A stretch of DNA of 16,731 nucleotides, taken from positions 1 to 16,731 of the forward strand of contig CAIJWY010000004.1 of assembly GCA_903824455.1 (NCBI GenBank). The letters run 5' to 3'. How positions within the stretch are numbered: the stretch's first letter is position 1; the number at the start of each line of letters is the position of its first letter. A program made the translations under genes and the position numbers. This DNA is from an uncultured Micrococcales bacterium. GTDB taxonomy: Bacteria > Actinomycetota > Actinomycetes > Actinomycetales > Microbacteriaceae. The notes beneath the pieces are model-generated. The model made no database searches, had not been told where the DNA came from, and saw only the letters and a program-made list of their open reading frames with translations. This document shows, in pieces, positions 8,101-13,251 of the stretch.

Positions 8101-11011
8101 CAGCTATCCGGAACCCACCACGACTTGGAACTGGTATTCCTGCACCACCACCAGCTCCTCACAAACACTGCAATCGGTACCGTCAACCTGTACCCAGTTG
8201 GGTTCTCAAAATCAAACGCGCCTAACTTTGGATGACGCACAGGTTGGCAAGTACATCGCGGTTTTTGCTGAGTCGTATAGTCGAACCAAGGTAACAAAGC
8301 GGAACTCGGTATTCACGGCGTCAGTTACCAAGGAACCTACTAACTTAACTGCGCCGGCGATTTCCGGTACCGCTCTAGCCGACGGCACTGAGCCTCTAAC
8401 CGCGGTTCGTGGCTCCTGGACAGCGCAACCTGCGGTTTCATCTGGCAGCTTCGCCTGGTATCTGTGCACTGAACAGGTGTTAACCGCAGGTAAGAGTAAG
8501 CCAGCTGGTTGCGCGGTAAACCCAATTCAGGCTGCCACCTCAACGCCTGGCACGCTTCTACCTTCGCGAGACATGGCTGGAAAGTATCTGGTACTCGCCG
8601 AGACCGCCACTCAAATCCGAAACAACCTTGGCTCGAACACCTCGGTTACTCACTATTCAGCATCAACCCTGGTGGTAAAGAGCCCGCCGATGTTCAGTAC
8701 CAACCCGAGTTTCAGCGGCGCGGTTCATGTTGGTGAACTACTAACGTCATCATTTGCCAAGATGACAGCATTTGATCTCGATTCCGCCGCTTATCAGTGG
8801 TATTCCTGCAACTCAGCGGTCACGATAGCCGCCACCATTGCAACCAATGATTGCTCGGTGATTTCTGGAGCCACAGCAGAAACTTTCACGATCGCCGCGG
8901 CTCAAGCTGGGAAGTTCATTACCGTTGGCGTAACACTTACCAACAGCGTCAAGGCAATAACAACTTACGCACTGTCAACAACCAAGCGAGTAACAATGAC
9001 CCCGGTCAGCACCACTCCGGTGGCTGTTTCCGGGGGTTCGCCACCGGTGGTTGCTTCACAATTGACAGCAATCGACGGGGTCTGGCAAACCGCACCGGTA
9101 GCCGCCAAAACCTACGTTTGGTATTCCTGTTACTCGGCTCGTGCAGCGGCTGCTGCCTCAGTTCCAGAGGATTGTTCACAGGTTCAAAGTGGACTTTCCA
9201 AGTCATTCAGTCCAACCGCCATGGAGCGTGGAAAGCACATCCTGGTTGTTGAAAAGGCACTTAGCGTGGTGAACAAACCAAACGCCGGTGAGGCTTTCAG
9301 TGTTAGTGCAACCGTTGGCCCAATCCAGATGGCTCCGCTCTTCACCGCCGACCCTGCCACCCTCGGTGTTCACCACGTTGGTGAAGTAATTACCGCCGAC
9401 TTGCCAGAGGTTCAAGAATTCCCAATCTTTGCTACCACTTACGAATGGTTTAAATGCACCGGCGCCGTAAACACCGTTTCGACTTCGATTCCAAATGGTT
9501 GCAGTGCAATTGGTCGTTCGGCAAGCTCACCACTCACCTTAACCGGCGCTGAAGCAGGCACCTACGTTGGGTTTATAGCTTCAAATACCAACACCTTGGG
9601 TACGGCTACTAGGTCTTCAACGGCAAACGTGATGGTCACTAGCACTCCGGTGAACACTGCGGCCCCAATAATGTCTGGTGATCCACTCGTGGCAACTGGC
9701 AATTCGGTGGTTGTTGGGGCCGGTGGCTGGAGTGCTACTCCAGCGGTCACTATTGCAGATTACAGTTACGCATGGTTTACCTGCACCTGGCCTAAGTCGG
9801 TTGCTCCAACCAGCGTTCCAGGCGATTGTCTGCAAGTGATCGGGGCCACGGCAAGTTCACTTACTCCGACCGATGATATGGCTGGTCAATACCTGATTGC
9901 TCGGGTCACAGCATCGGTGAAAAGCAATAAGCCTGGCGCTGGAGCAACTTCCGTTTACACGACGAGCATTGGAAAGGTTCGAAACAAGCCGAAGTTTGGC
10001 GCTACCAATCCAGCTATCGTCGGCGTCGCGCATCTGGACGAAATACTCACAGCCACACTCGCCCCAACCACCGGTTTTGAACCGGCCGAATCAACTTACA
10101 TTTGGTGGCAGTGCACCGACGTGATTAGCGCAGGGTCCGCGGATGTCTCATCCTCTTGCGCTGTCATCAGTGGCAGCCAGGGCGCCTCACTCCGAATTAG
10201 CGCGCAGCAGGTTGGAAAGCGCGTCGTGGTGGTTCAAACCGCAACCAACGGCCAAGGTTCGGTGACACGTTCTTCCGCGTCGACGGCAGTGGTGTCGGCC
10301 ACTCCCACGATTGCATCGGACCCGATAATCTCCGGCGCCAATGTTTTTTCGAGCACTGCCACAGTGAACGTAACCCCGGGTGCTTGGAGTGGCTTCCCGG
10401 CACCGAGTGCCGGAAACTTTGCCTACACCTGGTACACCTGCACTGCGCTAACTGTGGCTTCAGATAGCTTGGATTCCTCTTGCACCTTGGCCAGCCCAAC
10501 TGGAACGACCACCAACTTCTCGAGCATAAAACTGAGCAGCGACTGGGGCGGAAAATACCTGGTGGCAAGAGAAACCGTTACCACCCTGACCAATAAAGCC
10601 AACACCGGAGTAGCCAGAAGATACAGCGCAGGTTTCGGACCGATAAATGTTTCCGCAACCAATACGGTAGCTCCAACGATTAGTTCAAACACCGCGGCTA
10701 CCGGCACCAGATTGAGGGCAAATCTTGGCACCTGGATTTCGGGCACGAAGCCAATAAGTTACAGCTATCTTTGGTACGCGTGTGCAACTTCCGTTACCGC
10801 TAGCCAAGTTGCACCGCCCACTCCGAACTGTTCGCTGATCAGCGGTTTTGACTCTGTAGATCTGGTGGTTCCAGCTTCCGCGGTTAGTAAGTTCATTCTG
10901 CTTTCGGTCTCTGCAACGAACGCCGGTGGAAAGACTTCAAAAACCTCCATATCGACAAACCTGGTTACCGCCGCAACAATCAGTCCTGCCCGTTTAGGCT
11001 GGTTACAATGA
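2..11011 (+). CDS. Giant Ig-like repeat surface protein (5' end outside window)
   Basis: The frame is open from base 2, so the start codon lies upstream; 3669 residues are visible, ending at TGA 11009-11011. The visible protein is 33 tandem beta-sandwich repeats averaging about 111 residues. Each has a Trp-centred strand (pattern Y-x-W-Y/F-x-C), a second Cys usually 13-15 residues later followed by x-I-x-G-A, a D-x-G-K-Y-L turn like the Ig tyrosine corner, then V-T-x-T-N-x-x-G and a Ser/Thr-rich end. These are Ig-fold signatures, common in actinobacterial exoproteins. I see no enzymatic domain, LPxTG motif, C-terminal hydrophobic helix or surface-layer domain; the protein stops right after the last repeat, so any signal peptide or anchor must be N-terminal. 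The likely role is an extracellular stalk, adhesin or cell-envelope fibre (inference). The stop overlaps the next gene's ATG by 4 bases, implying shared transcription. No frameshift or in-frame stop interrupts the 11 kb. Confidence 0.93.
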   Translation, partial: TATTGQPVVGSDIIARAGTWSASPAVSLSYQWYLCDAPVNSGAALAPPGCDALAGETSSRIPLLLEWQDKYVTVAETASNSIGEATAFAQVDLTVQTKPLFSSDPGISGTAVSGQTLTAIPNASDVGGAPLPKYQWMKCSERQLASSSAPVTCSEIAGETESTLLIGIEYEASFLSVRVTLENSAGSTTRYSASTSIVSGDVVNLTALRPSAATGHIRVGSAVNAGATTWSGYPRPTLTTSWFRCDSPVSSKYSTQPNGCARITGANLATYTPVRADSGKYLSAKTVAAQGLALTEIWSATGEQVFEAPSFDSPPSVGSQHVLGGSPLTSNAGVVRGIPEATKTYAWYRCTSLINTDSASVPAGCTLISGATLSTYEFVSADVGKYLLVAVTVTNELGSAKRFTVTTVLVNSGPKSVSIQAPSTGTATLKVGSTVTANDGTWTALPDPTFSYQWYRCGSATVKSISPQPGCTAISGATSKNYLISTADAGMYLSVSVRADNPYASDIIYSPSTTDVGEDIRFDDEPKLAAVRNKGDVLTLMPLSIRGTPSPVQTYRWLRCDTRVVFASAFSPTKCSVITQANFGGYVLSQADVTKFVVLELTLKNRLGSVTRYTASTLQVLQLPEVTGSLTISGNQWLGKTLQAGNYGLTAFPAATPSIQWFRGELPILGAVTNSYTLTDADVNETIHYEISARNTVGPVTRASGSTGIIGSPPKLVDDSLPVVCGIESDSEVDAGASIWTCPGSWQATPEDLKFTYQWYICTSPHTAVQDVVPTDCSLIKKETDFEYLVTYKDETKFLGYKVTVANGTENRTWFSTTTARVYVKPKYLKGSKTIYGTGQAAKDGSPRVGYTVEATLGSWRGAATNGYTYQWFACTKVVTQSVTQLNSKCEEIYREDGSASSRVLKITSDLAGKYLGVHIRGSYKFNAETDDPENSNLDEVFTASTAKFVVEPPVNVTPPLIQSRYPYVQATLSATDGLWRGTPILKQTHNWWVCTVQVMQPTSVKPDDCTVLEKSTGKWKLTLAEEGKYLSQAVTSRNAAGETTVWSASTTEPVSTGPVNTVSPVVSVSGANNPSTLTDVTVTDGSWVGDPTPALSMYSWFRCDNRVIIASEFRDTSCSLIELNASQRTYRPVVADAKKFLVAAVTYSNGHDWVAYSASTAEVYLPPSNLVAPTLTGKAFVGLSVSSDVGSWDGSPAPDFTRQWYACNSSSDLPVLGLPQDCLAIAKATGETYKPTVAQLDKYLILRVTGTNPAGASSAWSQHTLAVVSGPVKIADPIFTYPAGEKNPVVGLAIGTDGGQWQGTPTPTKSYEWLACDLALAEGSDNASDSAQNCSVIEGADSPTLIPDETVRGKYLMIHVQAVNMHGPADWYSATTTAVWMAPVVDHPVEVFGTIFNELTAKAKYDTWKAFPAVEKKYEWYVCSDLTITAQETLPATCELITPAAKQANFKIPASPWNQDQRLVVRLVVTNEVGTATIYSATSATIKPGPVNKVPPFITGVTNFLIGGTATVTVGSGTWAPADAAITYQWYRCPKLLQVNDELGEECEVIAGANSASYELGLDDPSKSLVAAVRGANVIGASVIYSKSTTQITEKVNNVMPPTIVGLPKVETEVTSTDGIWRGFPSPTPSIKQSWYACSSRQQARVAAKPVAACKALARTNKTDFMIPDAASIIGKYLVYSVAQSNKVGASETKVMAFSASTDPVADFPTILSDAVLNPPDGFGAADRPSVGTVWSASAGWKKPYPVQSFSWYTCSAKVLQAPETVDAIPATCSQTTVTSANYTIRIADRGKYLLAVVTGTNAAGSLVSITKSSADPVDQPPVADPLPTVSGQRDDGQVLTSSRGTWTPAESVISYRWYACDAPVLVTVSEIPASCSQRDETGNTYTQSQEFDGGKYVTVFVTGKFGKATSGYLIASTIGTRLGPNIPAGNAKPILDYDSFLIGNLFTVISGEWEGIPTPTKTYKWYRCDQSVASPSATLAAAAGCVLIPGAIDSTYQAVGADDGRYLLAAEIASNDSGATTYYTASSEDRMYAGFEPSSLVSVSANSLEIKPNASITISATPGVWAKPDGGSAVLVHRWVYCTSAVATVGQRFPTTCAMMFPLRAGRLVADEDTRPLTLDMTTPFAGYYIGSVEYVQKTGSPLNVDNSANRETFRLSATTGQIKIAPTLWNAAVTSELHPTTGGDGYQEPKVGTQAIVGTPVSLTQISAWQVDTDPYSDRALKKVTWRGVGTDTGVFSYQWFRCAAQKTAISLTRPSGCVEISGATSASYSPVQADTLSYLSILVTATNSVGASTVWTKSTWHVTQRSTNVAGAEPTLTEVYETGVSATVSPGDWIGETAPTLGYNWYLCSSPTFIAGNCLSYKNTGRSFTAETLGGRDLERYMIAGVIGTNYPYLSSDTLNDFSRPWETRSYVSSARIYEAPYWSNGTFAKTDVILPVALLAGSTSSQNNSLAANVGESLRMDSGSEKWSATPSVAANSFTYSWFTCSNISTRVIRDADAPADCIAIAGQTQNSLVLTEALIGKRIMGRVATFNAYGTGVSYSATTAPITQRPFNITPPMVNLNGSDVVLKGSLLLGQPGTWGGTPGPSADPNSYRWYSCTTAVSASANLQPGCTLISIPNASNYTPTSLDRGKYIVYSLEVTNFINPTPNSTASVRHYSAGAGPVNMDPEFDSTDPQISEKAHVGQTLSLAIPNVTSYPEPTTTWNWYSCTTTSSSQTLQSVPSTCTQLGSQNQTRLTLDDAQVGKYIAVFAESYSRTKVTKRNSVFTASVTKEPTNLTAPAISGTALADGTEPLTAVRGSWTAQPAVSSGSFAWYLCTEQVLTAGKSKPAGCAVNPIQAATSTPGTLLPSRDMAGKYLVLAETATQIRNNLGSNTSVTHYSASTLVVKSPPMFSTNPSFSGAVHVGELLTSSFAKMTAFDLDSAAYQWYSCNSAVTIAATIATNDCSVISGATAETFTIAAAQAGKFITVGVTLTNSVKAITTYALSTTKRVTMTPVSTTPVAVSGGSPPVVASQLTAIDGVWQTAPVAAKTYVWYSCYSARAAAAASVPEDCSQVQSGLSKSFSPTAMERGKHILVVEKALSVVNKPNAGEAFSVSATVGPIQMAPLFTADPATLGVHHVGEVITADLPEVQEFPIFATTYEWFKCTGAVNTVSTSIPNGCSAIGRSASSPLTLTGAEAGTYVGFIASNTNTLGTATRSSTANVMVTSTPVNTAAPIMSGDPLVATGNSVVVGAGGWSATPAVTIADYSYAWFTCTWPKSVAPTSVPGDCLQVIGATASSLTPTDDMAGQYLIARVTASVKSNKPGAGATSVYTTSIGKVRNKPKFGATNPAIVGVAHLDEILTATLAPTTGFEPAESTYIWWQCTDVISAGSADVSSSCAVISGSQGASLRISAQQVGKRVVVVQTATNGQGSVTRSSASTAVVSATPTIASDPIISGANVFSSTATVNVTPGAWSGFPAPSAGNFAYTWYTCTALTVASDSLDSSCTLASPTGTTTNFSSIKLSSDWGGKYLVARETVTTLTNKANTGVARRYSAGFGPINVSATNTVAPTISSNTAATGTRLRANLGTWISGTKPISYSYLWYACATSVTASQVAPPTPNCSLISGFDSVDLVVPASAVSKFILLSVSATNAGGKTSKTSISTNLVTAATISPARLGWLQ
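1868..2137 (+). repeat. Short, cysteine-free Ig-like repeat (repeat 7)
   Basis: At about 90 residues this is the shortest repeat. Its anchor reads IQWFRGELPILGAV, so Gly stands where the first Cys should be, and the whole loop that normally carries the second Cys is missing. The rest of the fold pattern (D-A-D-V turn, A-R-N-T-V-G strand) is kept. It resembles the generic cysteine-less form of this domain and marks the change from the alternating zone to the uniform central zone. Confidence 0.8.
2138..2470 (+). repeat. Ig-like repeat with an extra cysteine pair (repeat 8)
   Basis: Besides the usual pair in WYICTSPH...DCSLI, this repeat has two further cysteines at codons 2174-2176 (VVCGIE) and 2225-2227 (WTCPGSW), separated by 16 residues. 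I noticed no other visible repeat with an extra pair. It sits directly after the cysteine-free repeat. A second intradomain disulfide is the simplest reading, but this is inference. Confidence 0.75.
6100..7666 (+). repeat. Irregular Ig-like repeats 20-23 with insertions
   Basis: Spacing between anchor Trp codons is normally 294-360 bases. Here it is 486 (6242 to 6728) and 414 (7046 to 7460). Extra loops such as the segment around ELHPTTGGDGYQEPKVGTQA and the stretch around 7200-7330 account for the difference. Repeat 22 also has the shortest Cys-Cys loop (nine residues, CSSPTFIAGNC). These are the most diverged units of the array and could be a hinge or a ligand-binding face. Confidence 0.65.
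7667..11008 (+). repeat. Right alternating zone, Ig-like repeats 24-33, 657-base period
   Basis: Anchor Trp codons are at 7799, 8132, 8456, 8798, 9119, 9446, 9773, 10103, 10430 and 10772. Type B units (24, 26, 28, 30, 32) have G-x-W and a long tail with N-K-x-N-x-G and Y-S-A before the linker. Type A units (25, 27, 29, 31) lack that Trp and begin like F-x-x-x-x-P-x-x-x-x-x-x-H-V-G-E. Same-type spacing is 657, 663, 654 and 657 bases for B and 666, 648 and 657 for A, so the duplicated unit is a two-domain block of about 219 residues. The last unit (33) is type B-like and ends the protein. Confidence 0.82.
10996..11002 (+). promoter_or_regulatory. Weak ribosome binding site for the FHA-ABC gene
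   Basis: AGGCTGG lies five bases before the ATG at 11008 and inside the last codons of the giant gene. It is only a partial Shine-Dalgarno match. With the ATGA overlap, translation probably depends on ribosomes finishing the upstream gene (inference). Confidence 0.45.
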
Positions 11012-13251
11012 TCCAGCTACAGGTAACTTATGCCGGGCGTACCGAGGTTTTTAGCTCGAATCAAGTGGTTACGGTTGGTCGTTCACTCGATGCCACTTTT
11101 CAAATAAACGACCCATCAATTTCTAGAATCCATTTTCAACTGGCGTTCGATTCGAATGCCGGCAACTGGGTACTCAAAGACAACCAGAGCGCCAATGGCT
11201 GTTGGGTAAACAAGATTCAAGTCGATTCAGCGCACGTGACCATCCCGATTGATGTTCACCTGGGTAAAGACCCGCTTTCCGCCGTTGTGTCTGTTGCGCC
11301 AGCCGATTCGACTGCGAAGTTAACTAGTGCGGTTTCAGCCAGCGCTGGAAGCGACGTGATAATCGGTAAGGCCGCCGATGCAGATTTCATTTTGACCGAC
11401 GTTTTGGTAAGTCGCCGACATGCTCGCCTAATTCGATTCGAGCAAAGTCTAATTCTCGAAGATTTTGGTTCTACCAACGGCACCTATCTCAACGGAAGAC
11501 TCATTAGAACCTCTCCCGTTCGCGAGGGTGACGTCATCACCATTGGCAACAACGACCTAACCATTCGAAATGGCCAACTCGATTACCTAAGGGCCCAATC
11601 CGAAAAAAGCGGAGGTCTTTATGTTAACGACCTGGAGTTTTCGCTGCCGACCGGGAAAAGACTTTTGCGCGGTATCAACGTGCACATTTCTCCGGGAACA
11701 CTCACGGCCGTCATTGGCCCATCCGGCGCCGGTAAATCGACTTTTCTAAAATCGATTGCTGGAGTTAACAAACCAACAGCTGGCTCAGTTCAATTCGATG
11801 GCTTCAGCGTTTACGAAAACTTCGACCTACTTTCGTCGCGAATCGGAATGGTTCCTCAAGACGATGTTCTCCATACCTCGTTGAAACTAAAAACTGCGCT
11901 CAACTACGCCGCCAATTTGCGCCTGCATGTTGATGGTGGCTCATTAGAACGCAAACAGCAGGTCAATCGGGTCATCGATCGATTAGAACTAGATAAGAAT
12001 CGCGAAACCGTGATCAAAAATCTCTCGGGAGGTCAACGCAAGCGCGCGTCGGTGGCTCTGGAACTGCTAACCGAACCATCATTGCTAATCCTTGACGAAC
12101 CAACCAGTGGCTTGGATCCGGCCATGGATCGCCAGGTCATGAAGACGTTGAGAGAGTTGGCAGTTGATGATCGCGGAGTTTTGGTGGTAACCCACTCCGT
12201 GGCACAGCTCGACATTTGCGATGACGTGCTGGTGTTGGCGCCTGGTGGGATACCCGCCTACTATGGCCCGCCAAGAGGCATAAACAACTTCTTTGGTTCA
12301 ACCGACTGGGCAGATATCTTCGCGGTAATTAAAGAGAATCCTGAGGCCGCGTATCAGCGATATTTGGCACACAACCCCAAACAAGTTGAGGTCCCCGAAG
12401 TTCGCACGCAACCTGCGGGGGTTTCAAAGAGAGTTAGCACCCCCTGGGTTAGCCAGTTCTTCACTCTCTGTCGCCGTCAGATCAGCCTCATTTTTGCCGA
12501 CTTTGGCTATCTCCTTTTCCTGCTGTTTTTGCCGGTAATTGTTGGTCTACTGGTGCTGGTTGTTCCGGGTCTGGGTGGCTTAGGACCTGCTTCCAACATC
12601 ACCCCGGCCGAACCGAGTCAGCTAATTGCGATGTTAGTTATCGGCTCGGCGTTTATGGGAGCGTCGATTTCCATTCGAGATCTAGTTGGGGAGCGACCGG
12701 TATTTTTGCGTGAACGCGCCGTTGGCTTGCCGGTTTCCGCTTATCTGGCTTCGAAACTGTTTATCTTCGGAGTGCTATCTCTCTTTATGTCTGGAATGTT
12801 GACCTACGTAACACTTCTCGCCAAAGTTCCGCCGATCCAATCGGTCTTTTTTGACTCGCCCGCTTTGGAGCTTTTTGCTGCGCTGACGCTGACGGCTCTA
12901 GCTGCGATGGTTACCGGTCTTTTGCTTTCGTCTCTGGTGAAGTCGAGCGAACAGGTTATGCCACTTTTTGTGGTGTTTCTAATGGCCCAACTGGTTTTGA
13001 ACGGTGGGTTGCTTCCTATAAGTGAGGGTTCGTTCATCTCGGCGGTGGCAACTTTGGTTATTTCTCGCTGGGGATTTGCCATGTCGGCCAGCTCTGCCAA
13101 CCTAGCCATGATTTCTCCTAGCCTCGATGAAGACCCGTTCTGGAGACACAACCTTTTCACCTGGGGAACTTCCGCGGCAATTTTGATTGGTACGGCGATT
13201 GTTTTGATTACTTTCACCCGTCTTCGACTCGACGGGAAGTATGACAGATGA
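11008..13251 (+). CDS. FHA-FHA-ABC half-transporter, Rv1747-like ABC-2 exporter
   Basis: A 747-residue fusion. FHA-1 (about 5-75) has G24-R25, S39-R-I-H42 and N63-G64. FHA-2 (about 110-190) has S135-R-R-H138 and STNGT at 155-159, but Lys instead of Arg after Gly120. The ATPase (about 203-425) has Walker A GPSGAGKST 237-245, Q-loop Q284, signature LSGGQ 339-343, Walker B LLILDE ending at E364 and switch H396. Five or six membrane helices follow (about 499-520, 538-556, 580-602, 618-642, 650-670, 720-737), with the ABC-2/ABCG-type order of ATPase before membrane domain. Such half-transporters work as dimers in the inner membrane. FHA domains bind phosphothreonine; in Mycobacterium tuberculosis Rv1747 is phosphorylated by and binds the neighbouring kinase PknF. 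The kinase two genes downstream suggests the same control here. The substrate is unknown; a cell-envelope component is likely. Confidence 0.93.
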   Translation: MIQLQVTYAGRTEVFSSNQVVTVGRSLDATFQINDPSISRIHFQLAFDSNAGNWVLKDNQSANGCWVNKIQVDSAHVTIPIDVHLGKDPLSAVVSVAPADSTAKLTSAVSASAGSDVIIGKAADADFILTDVLVSRRHARLIRFEQSLILEDFGSTNGTYLNGRLIRTSPVREGDVITIGNNDLTIRNGQLDYLRAQSEKSGGLYVNDLEFSLPTGKRLLRGINVHISPGTLTAVIGPSGAGKSTFLKSIAGVNKPTAGSVQFDGFSVYENFDLLSSRIGMVPQDDVLHTSLKLKTALNYAANLRLHVDGGSLERKQQVNRVIDRLELDKNRETVIKNLSGGQRKRASVALELLTEPSLLILDEPTSGLDPAMDRQVMKTLRELAVDDRGVLVVTHSVAQLDICDDVLVLAPGGIPAYYGPPRGINNFFGSTDWADIFAVIKENPEAAYQRYLAHNPKQVEVPEVRTQPAGVSKRVSTPWVSQFFTLCRRQISLIFADFGYLLFLLFLPVIVGLLVLVVPGLGGLGPASNITPAEPSQLIAMLVIGSAFMGASISIRDLVGERPVFLRERAVGLPVSAYLASKLFIFGVLSLFMSGMLTYVTLLAKVPPIQSVFFDSPALELFAALTLTALAAMVTGLLLSSLVKSSEQVMPLFVVFLMAQLVLNGGLLPISEGSFISAVATLVISRWGFAMSASSANLAMISPSLDEDPFWRHNLFTWGTSAAILIGTAIVLITFTRLRLDGKYDR
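13234..13239 (+). promoter_or_regulatory. Ribosome binding site for the LRV-propeller gene
   Basis: GGGAAG sits eight bases before the ATG at 13248, inside the end of the ABC gene. It supports the overlapping ATGA start over the internal Met codon at 13266. Confidence 0.55.

Noticed and set aside
8851..9252. Plus-strand frame of 133 codons inside the giant gene
   Set aside because: Out of frame with the repeats, with low-complexity composition and no motif; a shadow frame.
7667..10660. Recent DNA-level tandem duplication prone to slippage
   Set aside because: Units share a protein pattern but nucleotide identity is limited to short stretches such as TGGTATTCCTGCA, so the duplications look old.
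10900..11011. Sortase or C-terminal membrane anchor on the giant protein
   Set aside because: The last residues (AATISPARLGWLQ) contain no LPxTG-like motif, no hydrophobic helix and no basic tail.
2..11011. Giant gene as a nonribosomal peptide or polyketide synthase, or RTX-type toxin
   Set aside because: No catalytic or carrier motifs and no GGxGxD calcium repeats; the entire visible length is Ig-like repeats.
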